Source: Wuchereria bancrofti
Lineage: Eukaryota > Nematoda > Chromadorea > Rhabditida > Onchocercidae
DNA: 64,000 nt
Assembly (NCBI GenBank): GCA_005281725.1
Contig: SSBO01000012.1
Location: forward strand, 15,590,566 to 15,654,565
Direction of reading: 5' to 3'
The translations under genes were made by a program, and so were the position numbers. Within the stretch, counting starts at the first letter, position 1. Every line of letters begins with the position of its first letter. Positions 1 to 33,476 of this stretch are shown here, one piece after another. The notes beneath the pieces are model-generated. The model saw nothing but the letters and a program-made list of their open reading frames with translations, did not search any database and was not told the origin of the DNA.

Positions 1-323
1 GTAGCAGTAACGGATCGGTCTAATTGAGTATTATGACAATGCAATATTACAGATGCTCTTTGATTACTCAGAAAGTCTTGGAAGGTATCATATATGTCCC
101 ATAAATTTCGAGTCAGTTTTCTGTGATAAAACTCTTCAATTACCGGTGCACTTAACAAAGGTAATCACTGTCCGGAAGAAATGAGCACGGAAGGATGCTG
201 TTTCTGTATTACTAAATGCTATCCCATCGATCTGTAATTGTAGGGTGTTGCTGGCTTGTGTGCGTAAAAGTGGAGATAGAATCGTTCGTTCGAGAAAGAG
301 CCGTTGTTGCAGTGGCAGTCTAG

Positions 324-6936
<6,613 letters not shown>

Positions 6937-6999
6937 GTAAGTCATCAATTTAATTCAATTCGATTTTGAAACCACCAATAAAGTAACAGTTGTTTGTTT

Positions 7000-7002
<3 letters not shown>

Positions 7003-7046
<44 letters not shown>
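7003..7046. repeat. (TA)n microsatellite at the end of segment A
   Basis: About 22 TA units in mig-15 intron 12, followed by poly-A and the NNN gap at 7053-7055. The same tract in segment C (about 24940-24957) is shorter and read through. Confidence 0.9.
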
Positions 7047-7051
<5 letters not shown>

Positions 7052-7052
7052 A

Positions 7053-7055
7053 NNN
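7053..7055. other. assembly gap between segments A and B
   Basis: NNN. Sequence to the left is mig-15 intron 12. Sequence to the right lies upstream of a second mig-15 start, so the two sides are not neighbours in the genome. Confidence 0.95.
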
Positions 7056-7988
7056 ATACACACATACATATATATGTATGTGTGTATGTGTCTGAACTCG
7101 CAACCATAAAACACATTTCGTTTGTGTGCGGAGGGGAGCAGCACTTACTGCTATCTGTTATCGTGTTGATGGTGGTATCCTGAGGAGAACCTTCCACCCT
7201 TACTGCTGTTGTCGCTGATACATACAGCCCTCCCCTACCCCTCTTCGCCTTTTTCCTCTACTTCATTCCGTTATTTTTTCAAATTATATTTGCAATTTTG
7301 CAAAGGTTTTCATAGATCCAGCGACCTTCGACCTTTTATCCTTCCCTATTACTTCGTCAAAGTGATCATACTCAGGACATATTGCTATCGCTTATACAGT
7401 TGATGCCATTACGTGACATCCAACGTAACTTTTTATACCTTCCATATGACGTCGCAAATATCGAAGCTTTTGCCTCAAACTGTAAGATTTTTATGACATT
7501 TTTATTATTTATTATTACCATTATTATTGTTGCTATTATTATCACTTAATGGTTAGCATATCAGTTAAGACTAAAGAGTAAAGATTGAACAATTAAATAG
7601 GGATTTCTGGGGAAAGTAAAGTTTTACGATAATTTTAGCTGACTCTCTATCTACCACTTTTAGCAGTAACGGATCGATCTAATTGAGTATTACTACAATG
7701 CAATATTACAAGTACTCTCTGATTACTCAAAAAGTTTTGGAAGGCATCATAATATGTCCCATAATTTTCGAGTCAAGAGTTTTTGTGATAAAACTCTTCA
7801 ATTACCGGTACACTTAACAAAGGTAATCACTGTCCGGAAGAAATGAGCACGGAAGGGTGCTATTTTCTGGTATTATTAATGCTATGCCATCGATCTGTAA
7901 TTGTAGGGTGTTGCTGGCTTGTGTGCGTAGAAGTGGAGGATAGAAATATATCGTTCGGGAAAGATCTGTTGTTGCAGTGGCAGTCTAG
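7056..7988 (+). other. upstream region of mig-15 version B
   Basis: No convincing coding region. It opens with a 30-bp palindrome made of TG/CA and TA repeats (7057-7086). From about 7662 it matches 1-323, the equivalent upstream region and 5' UTR of version A, with point differences and small indels. A TTA-rich stretch lies at 7500-7550. Confidence 0.7.
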
Positions 7989-21455
<13,467 letters not shown>

Positions 21456-23152
21456 ATGTTTTGGAGGCTAACAAGTGTACTGCAGCCCTTATTTAAGAAG
21501 ATTTTGGAATAAGCAATTTTGTTCCTTAAAGTTTATTTTTGGAATGCCTTGTATTTTTGGAATGTATTTGTTGCTGTTATTTTGTTTTATCTATATTATG
21601 ATTGATACCATCATCAGTTCTAACTTTTACATTGTGGACGGACGAGAAGCGGGGGAAATCTGGAAGTTAGTGGATTTTCTTTAGTAAAAGTAAGATTCTT
21701 AAAGAATTTATTGTGTTACAACTTCCTATTTATTGAAGAATGATTATTATGAAATATTAAGCAGAGTTTTGTACTTCAATGTTTTATAATAAAAATTATA
21801 AAATATAGGGAAGTTTTTTCTGTATTTAGAAAGATATATAATATATTTAGTAGACTAGTTGTTGCTGCAAAAGTGAAACTGAAGCAGTTTTTCACTGTAA
21901 TGAGATGCAGCAGATGTATGGTGAGTGATTTCTGCCTTATCTGACAAAATTTTATTGATGTATGTATTGATGACAGATACGTATTTATTCTCTTCTCTTT
22001 CATGCTTCTTTAATTCTGTATGTCTTAATTAGAATCTTAACGAAGCAATCTTTTATTTCTTCCAGACTTTTTTTGGTAATGAAAATTACTTTGTCGAATT
22101 TTTTTCAAGTTGGAATTTTTATGACTTTTAACCAGCATAATAACTTTTCAGTTCTTTTTTTTCAAGCTTTTTGCTCAACAAGTACTTGGGTAAGTATCAA
22201 GATGATATCAGACTTCTGCTGTCCGTCATTTCCTTCCATGTAAACATTTTTTGAGACTCATAATCTGCAGTTAAACTGGATTTTCTTTATTATTATGGAA
22301 TTTCGGATTTGCATTTATCCCTGTGTTTTAGCAGTCAGTTTATCAGGAAGTAAAAAAAGAACTGTTTCCTTTAATAAATATCGTATGTTCTCGTAGTTGT
22401 ATTGGCAACTACTGTGAACTACGGAACGGTTCAATTTTATTTCAATTATACGATAGAACAGAATGTAGGGTTTTTTTCTTTCAGTCCTTGTGTATCTCCG
22501 ACTGAAAGTTGAGTTCATTATAAGTAAATTACTGAAAAGTGAGTAGGTTAACTTTAGCTTTCTCGTTCTGTTTCTGAAAAAATTAGTTTTCCTCAATTCT
22601 GCTTAATTTGCTAATTCACTATTTTGTTCATTTTCAAGAATTTTATTTGTCTTTTAATATGCTTCAGAATTGATGGTGTGCTATAATATGTTATAGTGAT
22701 TGGTTTGATCCATGGTTATTAGGTTTATATTGTACGATATGTATTGTTTTTATTATTCGTGTACCACTATAAACATCATTTCAAATGAAAACGATCTATC
22801 AAATGATCAAAAAACAATTCCAGATTTAAGAAATAAAACGCTTCCAAATGGCATATCGGTCATTGTTCTTCATATATTCATAAGAGCCGGCTTAATGACG
22901 ACCGATGTTGGTGGTCAGTCCAAATCCATCATTCCCTCTTCCTATCCATATCCTCTCTTTTCTTTCCTCATAAGTTACTGTTTTCAAAGAAACATGACAG
23001 TAGTTAAATGATAGGACTAAGCTCATTCTTCCCGTTTGATTGGTGAAAAAGTTTATACCCATCATATACCTCTGGTTGGATTTGATTCATTGTAATAAAT
23101 GGTGAGAAGTTAAGTTGTAGTTAAAAGAGGTTAAAAATATTTATTAATCCAG
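21456..23152 (+). other. region downstream of mig-15 (B): 3' UTR and unassigned sequence
   Basis: No firm gene. Two exon-like pieces are flanked by splice consensus. The first is about 22152-22191, ending in CAACAAGTACTTGG before gtaagt. The second is about 22790-22915, a reading frame containing PDLRNKTLPNGISVIV. Both recur in segment C (about 32131-32169 and 32790-32920) and may be leading exons of the small membrane ORF that follows. Not proven. Confidence 0.4.
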
Positions 23153-23445
23153 GATTTCCAGAATCTGCCACATTGAAATTATTTTGCTATAATTCTAAAG
23201 TCATTGTTAACAAGCCAGAAACTGTTTCATTAATAGAATATGCAACCGATGTTAAAATTTATTATGAAATACTGCAGAAAAGCGCAAAGCACATGTGTAC
23301 GGCAATGTTGGCGGTAACCGCAGCAGCTGTTATTGCAACTTTCGTTTATTGCCATATAAAGGAGGCAAATGGCCATTCGAGAAAGTCCCCCGCAGTGCAC
23401 CGATCATGTAAATATATCCCTGAAATGACTGTTTCCAAGCGATGA
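23153..23445 (+). pseudogene. small single-pass membrane ORF, frameshifted (B)
   Basis: Unrecognised. After a possible acceptor (ATCCAG) the frame reads FPESATLKLFCYNSK, then EILQKSAKHMC, then a hydrophobic stretch (AMLAVTAAAVIATFVYC). Compared with segment C, one base is missing at about 23355, so the basic tail read in C as YKGGKWPFEKV is out of frame here. It could be the last exon of a small type I membrane protein. No homologue is recognised. Confidence 0.4.
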
Positions 23446-24376
23446 TAAAAGTTTTAGTTTAAAAAGTTGAAATAATGAGTAATTTCTAAATTTGGATGAA
23501 GAAACTGATCAGAACAAACTATTATATGTTCCTTTTCTCGCTTTATTGTGCAAAGAGATTAATCAGAATTAGAAAACAAATTTAAATTAAGTGTAGGTGT
23601 TATTGGTGTAGAAAGGTAAATGAAGAAGTATAAGATAAATTGTTTCACTCGTCTTTGTGGGTTAGGTTTCTTGAAACATAAGTGATGTAGTTTCAGGAGT
23701 AGAAAATCCTTCCGGAAATTTGGATAGCATTTCAGAACTGATATTACTACGCCGAAAACCAGATTATCATTTGAAAACAATTTGTGCTGTGCTGTTGCCA
23801 ATTGTAACTTCAATTATCAATCGATAAATTATCATGTCTTTAAATAATCCTTTCCTAATGCATATTCAGCTTACATAACTTAAGCTTCATCAAATATAAC
23901 CTCGAAAAATGGAAAACCTAAGAAATTGTAGTTGGAGTCATTATGTATAATAAAAAATTACGCATTATTAGAAAGAGGCAACGAACAATTACAGAAAGAA
24001 TAAATTTGTCATGGTGATTCCAGTTGTTTTAAGCTTGCTCATTATTTGAAATTTATAACAATTACTTGTAAGTCCTATCAGAGGATAAAGTTTCCGTTCA
24101 TCAGCTTGTCTTTTTATTGTATCGAAAAACTCACCACCTAGTATTTAAATCTGGAAACAAAAGCATAATTCCACGGAATAATCGACCTCTAGTTGTAACT
24201 ATAGTGTCCTAAGCGACTGTCAATCTTTGAACTTTATAGACAGTCTGGATTCAACATTTATTCTTGTTGTCATATGTTTGCCGATACTGAATGACAAACA
24301 AATGTGGTAAAACATTTCCCTTTGAAAAAATGACAATGAAAAACATGCATATATAGCACTGGCATGCGTCATCTGC

Positions 24377-24477
24377 AGGTAATACAATCTTCGCCATGCA
24401 TTATTTATAATTTATTAACATTATTAATTAATTATTAATTATTATAAGCTGTGTTGGTACTAGCTGTGTTAAATTCT
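24377..24477 (+). repeat. B-segment end that overlaps the D-segment start
   Basis: 101 bp identical by eye to 45370-45470. The equivalent place in segment C (about 34445-34550) differs at several positions, so this identity links B to D, not to C. Confidence 0.9.
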
Positions 24478-24478
24478 N
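24478..24478. other. assembly gap between segments B and C
   Basis: Single N. Left is the intergenic end of B. Right is mig-15 intron 11 of the other version, so the join is false. Confidence 0.95.
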
Positions 24479-24565
24479 TTTGCTCTCTTTCCATCCTGTT
24501 GGATGTTTTTAATTTTAAGAATTTCTGTTAGATTGAAGAGCTTTTTCTAGTACAAAAATTTTCAG

Positions 24566-27500
24566 TTTCAGCGTGGTATATCACCACATCATGCGAATGC
24601 TCTTATGCCTCAACCGAACCATCCCGCTGCCCCACACCTTGCTGATCTTGCCAATTACGACCGGAAACGTCGCAGCGAAAAAGAAGCAACTCGGGTGGCA
24701 GCTGAACAGCGGCGTGATAGAAGTGTTGCATCACGTGATCAGGTTCGTGATATGTCTCGAGAGACATATCACGAACTAAAGACCCCTCCACGTACTGCCC
24801 GTGTAAATGCCTCAGTAGCCGCTACAACACCTGTACGAAAGATGAGCGAACCTGTTCTGAATGGTAAAGTTGAAGTAAGTCATCAATTTAATTCAATTCG
24901 ATTTTGAAACCACCAATAAAGTAACAGTTGTTTGTTTTATTATATATATATATATATTAGTTTTTAATTTTTTTAGAATCAAGATTTGGATGTATTAGCA
25001 AATGAGCTAACGCGGATGGGAAGACATCAACAAAATGGTAGTTACAGTCCACCACCACCAGCTCCACCACCGCGCGATACGTCGATAATGAATGCAGTGG
25101 ATGAAGCTAGTGGTTCTCATGATGGTACTCTTCTTGTGGGTGAATCCGTACATGGACATCATGAAAATTTAAGTTTTCTTTTTTTGTTTCAACCTTTTTA
25201 TGTTATTCTGCAATATAATATCTTCAGCTAAAAGTAGGTTTTAGAATTGTCTATTTCAAGTATTAATTTCAGGCATTGGAAGAAGGGACACTTCGTGGTC
25301 CGAATAAACCATTACCACCAACACCAACGGATCAGTCACCAGTATCTGACATTCCAGGCGACGATGGAACTTTGCTCGCTTCTCACAAGGTTGTTTCTAT
25401 TTGTAACTTCCATTTATTCATTCCGATAAAAATAAGGGAAATGATGAAGGCTAAAACATTTTCTAGTTTTTTAACCTGTTAGAGAATATTTTAAATTTTG
25501 AATTTTATGGAAAATGTTTTCAATTTAAGGTAAATGGCAGTGTAGATCATCGTCGTAGTAATAGTGATTCGTTGAGCAGAAATCGACAGTCTCAGATGGT
25601 GAAAGCAGCCTCAGTGCCTGATGTATTTTCACATTTTGGATAGATTTGTTTATGTTCTGAAATAGCAGCGAGTAGTGCATTAGATGAAAAGTGGAGTACT
25701 ACTGAGTGTTGAGATAATTTTTTAGTTTATTGCTTATTTTTTCCCGTTGCACTGTAAAGCCTTTAACAGAGGAACAATCAAAAGCATATAGGTCGAGTTA
25801 CACTCTCTGTAGAGAGGACAAACTCACAAAATAGGAATGCAAAGTTTCTGCAAAAGTACTGGGTAAAATGTTTAGCAAACACCAATAGCAGCCGAAATAA
25901 TTATTGGTTCCGGCTCGAGTGGTAGTGAAGGTTCTGGATCATCACCTGACGCATCACCATTTGACGCTCGCAAAAGCAACAATCGAATTTCCGGTGCAGC
26001 AGCAAGTGGACAACGGTGTGGTGTCATGCCCGATTTGTTACCGAGGACGCCTATTGAACGTTCCACAGCATTCCTCGCTTTTACGAAAGATGGTAGCTCT
26101 CCAAGTATTGACTCACAAAGCGTTGAAGAGGTAATTTCTTGCTGAAAATTGTATTTCGACATAACTCTAGAAAATTGAAGCAGGCTTGTGAGTTGTTACT
26201 AAAAAGTTGATCAATTATTAATTGGTTCATCTTTTTATTACTAAAAAAGGCTGATCCAATGAATAAATTATTCCGCAACCGATTTCAATTCTATGTCCCG
26301 ATTTTCTATTCTTTTGTGCTTTATTAGTCTTGAACTAGGACGTTACAATATTTCGATGGCTAATGCACTAACATAAGAATTGAAACAAACTTATGTTGCA
26401 TTTTCTTGCTTTTTTATTCGTCAATCTAAATAATTAGCTGTAGCGTGGATTTCCATTTGCCATTCATTTATTATTATTTATTTACCCACTTTATTTTTTG
26501 CTTACATTTTCGACAGATTACTTCGCTGTTTGGAAGCTTTTACGTGAGTTCATTTCGTCTTTTTGTCGTGTTAGAATGATTCTTTTTGATTTGATTTTGT
26601 TCCTTATTTGGTTGCAGTGTGAGCACGTGTAGTTCTTCGGTGTCACGTATAGATCTTTGGTTCAATTTTCAAAATTTGTAATGAATGTCGTACCATTCTG
26701 CAATTGTTGAATTTTTTTTTTTTTGCAGTACAAATCCTATGATTAACAAATGTCACTTTTCATTGGTAGGATATTCATTCCTTTTTTTTTTTTTTTGTCA
26801 AATGATGTTACAAGTTACAAAACAGCGATTTTCATCCAATAATATTTAGAACGTTCTCTTTCATTTTAAAAGCAATCTGATAACTCATCCTTATGTATAA
26901 CTAACTGAGCTATACTAACAAGTACTCCAATTTTCCTTTAATAACGCTGTTATGAAGGTTGATATTACCCCAATTGAAATTGGTATTACAGAATTCGCGA
27001 TGTGATGGTAGGGTCAAGTGAAACACGGCAGTGGGTACATATAATAGTTCATTTTATGACTTTTGCAAATAACCGTGGCTGGAGCAAAATATTTGTTGAA
27101 AAAATTTCTTAAACTTTCTGTTTTTTTGTGAAGAATTTTTCGATTTTTGCTAATCAGTTAGTTCCATGGTAGCAGTATTGAGGATGTTGTTGCAATTAGA
27201 TTTAATTCAGATAAAATATTCCAAAACCCATTTTAACATGTAAAGATTAAAGTTTGTCCCCATGTGCTAAACATCTACTAGATCTACCGAAGTTTTGTAC
27301 ATTTTTAAGAATATCGGATGAACTTTTCGGGCAAAATACCACCCTTTTCACTTCCTAAATTTTGGTGATTTTTTTCAATTACTGATACCGGATTTGAATA
27401 ATTGCATGAAGGAAGAAAACCACTCAATTGAAAGCACGATTCGTAGTTATATATAAAATATAGTTAAGCTATCAATATGGCGAATATTGCACTGATTGAT

Positions 27501-30500
27501 CGCAACTGAAGTTTTGCCATCGCTAAATTACCTGCGGTCCGAAAAATATGAACAGTGTCGGTCTTCTCATTTTCTTATTCAGTTTTATGATATGAGTATT
27601 AAAGAATCATTAAAGATATTAAAGATTTCACAAGATAGGCTTAATTTTTTCTGGATCAGATTTTACAAAATTGCACTTCTTGAATTCACAACTGTAAAAC
27701 TCAGTGTATTTGTGCGTGTTCTCATTTTTTACAGCAAATTTCTATTTCTTGAGTGTTGTTTCTCTTTCTCTCTCTCTCTATATATAGGTGTAAATCTACG
27801 TGTTATCTTTTCAGTTTCCTTCTGGCGTGAATAGCTTGCCGAGAATTCAAGCACCGTTGGCAGCGCGCGATCGCGAGAAATCGTTCGTTGCTTATTTCGG
27901 TGCTGGTATGAGCGGATCTGGTACAGTGAATCGACCAGGAAGAGCGCAAGATACTAATCAAGTTTGTTTTTTATATATGGTTAAGGATTTCAAGGTTTGT
28001 GAAAATAACTTGCTGAGTCTGTTTTTGGTCTTTTTCGAGGTTGTTTTCCGACTGTTTTTGTTGTTTTATCATTATCATAACCTTTCGCATTTTGAATCAT
28101 TCAGTTTGTCGAAAGATTTCTTGTCAGTTTTGACATAAAATAGCTTTTTTTTATTTGGATAATGTTTCGAAATTTTTCAGGTGCAAGTAAATGTTAATCC
28201 AAATCCGGCAGCAGCAAGCAATGGTTTGCATTCTGATGGTGATACCCCTGAAATTCGCAAATACAAAAAAAAGTTTAGCGGTGATGTACGTTGTTTAAGA
28301 AAAACCTTAAAATCATTCTATTCCAAAGAATTATATTGGAATATGATTAATTTGATGATACCGTTGGCAAAGATGGTACCAGTGTAATGATATGAATCTT
28401 TTGAGAGAAAAAGTCGCGTATGAAAATATAAAGTTCACAGCTGACGGGGCGGAATTTTTCTATTTATGATTATAATAATAGGTACATTCGAATTAAGTCA
28501 GTAGCACTTAGTGTCACTATTTTCAATGATAATTTGGGAACCAGTTTTTTTCCATTTCAGATTCTGTGTGCAGCACTTTGGGGAGTGAATTTATTGATAG
28601 GGACTGATTCAGGTCTTATGTTACTTGATCGGAGTGGTCAGGGCAAAGGTAATTATGTTGTATATGTAAATCGTATCAGAAATGTGATGTTGCTTGTTTT
28701 TTCCAAATCAGAATTTGTAATTCATACAAAATTTGATCGAAAATAAGTATTGTGGAGTAGTGTCAATATCTCATTGCACTTATGCTAGACTATTTCTTAT
28801 ATCAATATCTCATTACTTAGCTGCGATAATTTGATAAAGGGACGTAGAATTGCGGAAATTCGATTGTTTGCTTCCGTGTGATAGCAGTGATAAACGCATC
28901 TATGTTTATTTCATTTGTAGTGTATCAGTTGATAACGCGTCGACGCTTTGAGCAAATGACGGTGCTTGAAGGTCAAAATATACTCGTAACGATAAGTGGA
29001 CGAAAACGGCGAATTCGTGTATATTATTTATCATGGCTCAAACAAAAAATTCTTCGAACTGAAGGTGTAAGTGGTGTTGAGGTAAGTATGTAAAACAATT
29101 CTGAGGGATATAATTTTGGCCCTTTTGCAGAAAATGAGGCAGAACTTCTATGAAGTCGATACTCCGTCACAAACCCTTATACTTCAAAATTTAAAAACAT
29201 AGAGAGCCGTCAGTCCATCATAAGTTGCAGTCGTGATAGTGAACCTACCAATTGGTATCATATACATATGTATTATGACCATGGAATTATCCGAACTAAT
29301 GTTCTTAGCAGTGTTTAAGTGATTGGCATCAACGACCTGTTCTGACTGTGAGCTGTTTCAGTGCTCCCTTTAATTGCAATCTTGGTCAAAAATCAGTTTA
29401 AAAACTTCAGTTAGAAAAAAGAAATGGCTGGGTGAATGTTGGTGATTTGCAAGGTGCCGTGCATTTTAAAATTGTCCGTTATGAAAGGATCAAATTTCTC
29501 GTGGTGGGTCTGGAAAGTACGGTTGAGATTTACGCGTGGGCCCCGAAGCCTTATCACAAGTTCATGGCATTTAAGGTTTAATTTTCTTGTATTCTTTTAT
29601 ACTCATTATATTTTTGAAGATTTCCTTCGATGTGGAGCCCAATTTAGCAAATGGAGCTACTGTATCAATTCACGTTAAAAATAAATGGGGCTCAAGCTTT
29701 ACTTCAGACTTCACATTTCCATAACTTCATGTGCATATGTATTCATATGCACTATTATCACAGAATCATCTATGTTCTTAGCATTGCTTAAGTGGTTACA
29801 TCATTGAGTGTTATGAAAGTCAATATGACTCGATATTAGGAAACAATGTTTAGAAAAAAAAATATGTGAGCTGTTTAGTGCTTTCTTTAATCATCTTTTT
29901 TTTAATTCTTTTTTTGGTGGTGATTGTGAGGTTTATTTTTGTTTTTAGGCATTCAGCCAACTTACTCATTTACCGCTTATTGTTGATTTGACAGTGGAGA
30001 AAAATTCCCGTTTAAAAGTACTTTATGGTTCTCGTGAAGGATTTCATGCCATAGATTTGGATTCCGGTTCTATTGACGACATTTATACACCTGCTAATGT
30101 ATGTTCTTATAGCTCATATTGATTCCTGATGGAACTGCAGAGGATAGTTTTAGTAAGATTATTCTATTGCTCTATAAAGGCTACTCTCAGCACTCATAAT
30201 TTTTTAACATCATTTTTGGTTACTGTGGATACATTGGCATAGTATTTGGTAATTAATCCCCAAGTATCTTAGTTATGACAGTGTCGGACAGCAAATTGTA
30301 AATTCATTTTATAACTGATAGGAGTACTGAATTTGAGCAGAAAAAATATCAGCTTAACCAAGGGAGTTTAGTTCTTTGCTACGAGATGAAATAAACCCAG
30401 AATAAGCAGACACTTTAAACGGGATACTGTAATATTGATGGTTTCGAAATAATTTGCTTCTTAGAGCGATGTTTATTCCTTTTAGACGGAAACCGTAGTT

Positions 30501-31449
30501 ACACCGCACTGCATAGTGATAATGCCGAACAGTAACGGGATGCAGCTGCTGCTCTGCTACAATAACGAAGGCGTCTATGTTAGCACATATGGTAAAGCAA
30601 CAAAGAGTGTCTTTCTGCAGTGGGGAGAAACTCCTTCTTCTGTAGGTGAGTTGAGTTAAATTTAAAAACTACACTTCTTTGTTCACAGTGAAGTTCTGAC
30701 CAATTTTGGGTAGAATTCAGTATGTATGAAGTTTTTTGATGCAAACTGTTAATCTAAAGCAAATTCGTCAGTTGAAATATATGAACATTAATGCTGCACT
30801 CGTCAATCTTTTTTCGTGAATTCTATTATCTTTACTTCAAATCATTTACTCAATGAGCAGCTTATTGCATCAATCGTAATAATCATAGGTTAATCGCAAT
30901 TGATGTTTGATCCTTAGAGTTTTTTTAAAGCTAGCTGTTTATTCTTTTCAGCTTATATTTCAACGGGTCAGATAATGGGATGGGGTAATAAAGCAATAGA
31001 AATCAGATCTGTTGATACTGGCCATTTGGATGGTGTTTTCATGCACAAAAAGGCGCAGAAATTGAAGTTTTTATGTGAACGCAATGATAAAGTAAGCATT
31101 CGTTCTTTACACTTCAAGTGCCAGTTATTGACGTAAATGCTAGTACTGGCTGCTTATCTTTTAATTTTTGCGTAATTTGAGGTTTCCAGTCTTAGTCTTT
31201 CTGCTGATATTAATGGCACGTAGGTACTTCTGTTTAGTACGTTGCACGTATCTGACGTCTTGGGCCTCATCATGTTCTGGTAGTATCTCAACTTTAAGTA
31301 ATACATTCTAGTGTGAAAGTACATTAAGTTTCTATTTATACTCGTAGACCGTTCACTTTATTCAGGTTTTCTTTTCGAGTGCAAAAGGAGGAGGAGCATG
31401 CCAGATCTACTTTATGACGTTGAATAAACCCGGGTTATCAAATTGGTAA
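24566..31449 (+). CDS. mig-15: MIG-15 kinase, 3' half with CNH domain (version C, exons 12-26)
   Basis: Continuation of the 324-6936 gene after removal of the misplaced B segment. Exons: 24566-24874 (same as 6628-6936), 24977-25135, 25273-25389, 25530-25622, 25876-26130, 26517-26543 (microexon, tentative), 27815-27961, 28181-28285, 28561-28648, 28921-29081, 29411-29575, 29949-30098, 30486-30645, 30952-31091, 31366-31449. Joined to A it gives about 1185 residues, seven more than version B: three in exon 10 and four in exon 12. The linker contains a proline run ([11 protein letters not shown]) and PLPPTPT, possible SH3-binding stretches. The CNH part begins near [18 protein letters not shown] and ends with the residues KPGLSNW before the stop. 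No internal stop or frameshift seen in the listed exons. Confidence 0.92.
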
Positions 31450-33302
31450 ATGTTTTGGAGGTTAACAAGTTTGCTGCAGCCCTTATTTAAGAAGATTTTG
31501 GAATAAGCAAGTTTTTTTTCCTTAAAATTTATTTTTGGAATGCCTTGTGTATTTGTTGCTGTTATTTTGTTTTATGTTTTATCTACATTATGATTGATAC
31601 CATCATCACTTCTAACTTTTACACTGTGGACGGACGAGAAGCGGGGGAGAATCCGGAAGTTAGTGGATTTTTTTTAGCAAAAATAAGATTCTTAAAGAAT
31701 TTATTGTGTTACAACTTTCAATTTGTTGAAGGATTATATATGAGAACAAAGTTCTGTACTTCAGTGCTTTTCATAAAAATTATAAGATATAGGAAAGTTT
31801 TTTCTCTGTTCAGAAAGACTTATAGTATATTTAGTAGACTAGTTGTTGCTGCAAAAGTGAAACTGAAGCAGTTTCTCACTTTAATGAGATGCAGGTGTAT
31901 GGTGAGTGATTTATGCCTTATCTGACAAGATTTAATGTATGTATTGATGAAAGATACGCATTTATTCTCCTCTTCTCTTTGATGCTTCTTTAATTATGTA
32001 TATCTTAATTGGAATCTTAACGAAGCAATCTTTTATTTCTTCCAGACCTTTTTTGACAATGAAAGTTACTTTGTCGAATTTTTTCCAAATTGAAATTTTC
32101 ATAACTTTTAACTAGCAAAATAATTTTTCAGCGTTTCTTTTTCAAGCCTTTTGCTCAACAAGTACTTGGGTAAGTATCAAAATGTTGTCTTTCTTCTGCT
32201 GTCCGTCGTTTCCTCCCTTGTAAACATTTTTTGAGACTCATAATCTGCAGTTAAACTGGACCTTCTTTATTATGAAATTTCGGATTTGCATTTGTCCCTG
32301 TGTTTCAGCAATCAGTTTATCAGGAAGTAAAAAAAAAAGAATCGTTCCCTTTAATAAATATCGTATGTCCTCCTAGTTGTATAGTTGTATTGGCAACTAC
32401 TGTGAACCTACAGAACAGTTGAATTGTATTTCAATTATACGATGGAACAGGATGTAGGGTTTTTTTTCTTTCAGTCGTTGTGTATCTCTGACTGAAAGTT
32501 GAGTTCATTATAAGAAACTACTGAAAAGTGAGTAGGTTAACTTTAGCTTTCATCGTTCTGTTTCTGAATTCAATGCTGCTTAATTTGCTAATTCATTATT
32601 TTGTTCATTTTCAAGAATTTTATTTGTCTTTTAATATGCTTCAGAATTGATGGTGTGCTATAATATGTTATAGTGATTGGTTTGATCCATGGTTATTAGG
32701 TTTATATTGTACGATATGTGTTGTTTTTATTATTTGTGTACCACTATAAACATTATCATTTCAAATGAAAACGGTTTATTCTATCAAATGATCAGAAAAC
32801 AATTCCAGATTTAAGAAATAAAATGCTTAAATAAAATGCTTCCAAGTGGCAGTATCGGTCATTGTTCTTCATACAATCGTAAGAGCCGGCTTAATGACGA
32901 CTGATGTTGGTGGTTAGCCCAAATCCATCATTCCCTCTTCCTATCCATATCCTCTCTTTCCTTTCCTCATAAGTTACTGTTTTCAAAGAAACATGACAGT
33001 CAGTTTAATAAATGATGGGACTAAGTTCATTCTTTCCCTTTGATTGGTGAAGAAGTTTATACCCATCATAAACCTCTGGTTGGATTTGATTTATTATAAT
33101 AAATGGTGGGAAGTTAAATTGTAGTTAAACGAGGTTAAAAATATTTATTAATTAGTTTTATGAAATCCAGGATTTCCAGAATCTGTCACATTCAAATTAT
33201 TTTGCTATAATTCTAAATTCATTGTCAACAAACCAGAAACTGTTTCATTAATAGAATATCAGTTTAATAAATGATGGGACTAAGTTCATTCTTCCCCTTT
33301 GA
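31450..33302 (+). other. region downstream of mig-15 (C): 3' UTR and unassigned sequence
   Basis: Counterpart of 21456-23250 with point changes and small indels. The exon-like pieces noted there are present. A 45-bp piece at about 33001-33046 is repeated at about 33258-33303, interrupting the reading frame that precedes the membrane ORF. Confidence 0.4.
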
Positions 33303-33476
33303 ATTTATCATGAAATATTGCAGAAAAGCGCAAAGCACATGTGTACGGCAATGTTAGCGGTAACCGCAGCAGCTGTTATTGCAACCTTCGCTTATTGCTA
33401 TTATAAAGGAGGCAAATGGCCATTCGAGAAAGTCTCCCGCAGTGCACCTGATCATGTAAATATATCCCTGAAATGA
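33303..33476 (+). CDS. small membrane-protein C-terminal exon, unrecognised (C)
   Basis: Open frame of 57 residues to a TGA: EILQKSAKHMC, a transmembrane-like Ala/Val/Ile stretch, then a basic tail with YKGGKWPFEKV and DHVNISLK. The frame is preserved here but broken by one base in version B. The upstream part of the frame is replaced by an inserted copy of sequence from about 33001, so the start or upstream exon is unclear. It might be the membrane anchor of a small secreted or type I protein. Function unknown. Confidence 0.35.
   Translation: MYHEILQKSAKHMCTAMLAVTAAAVIATFAYCYYKGGKWPFEKVSRSAPDHVNISLK

Noticed and set aside
7057..7086. 30-bp perfect palindrome as a regulatory site
   Set aside because: It is made of CA/TG and TA dinucleotide repeats next to a gap, so symmetry is expected from simple sequence.
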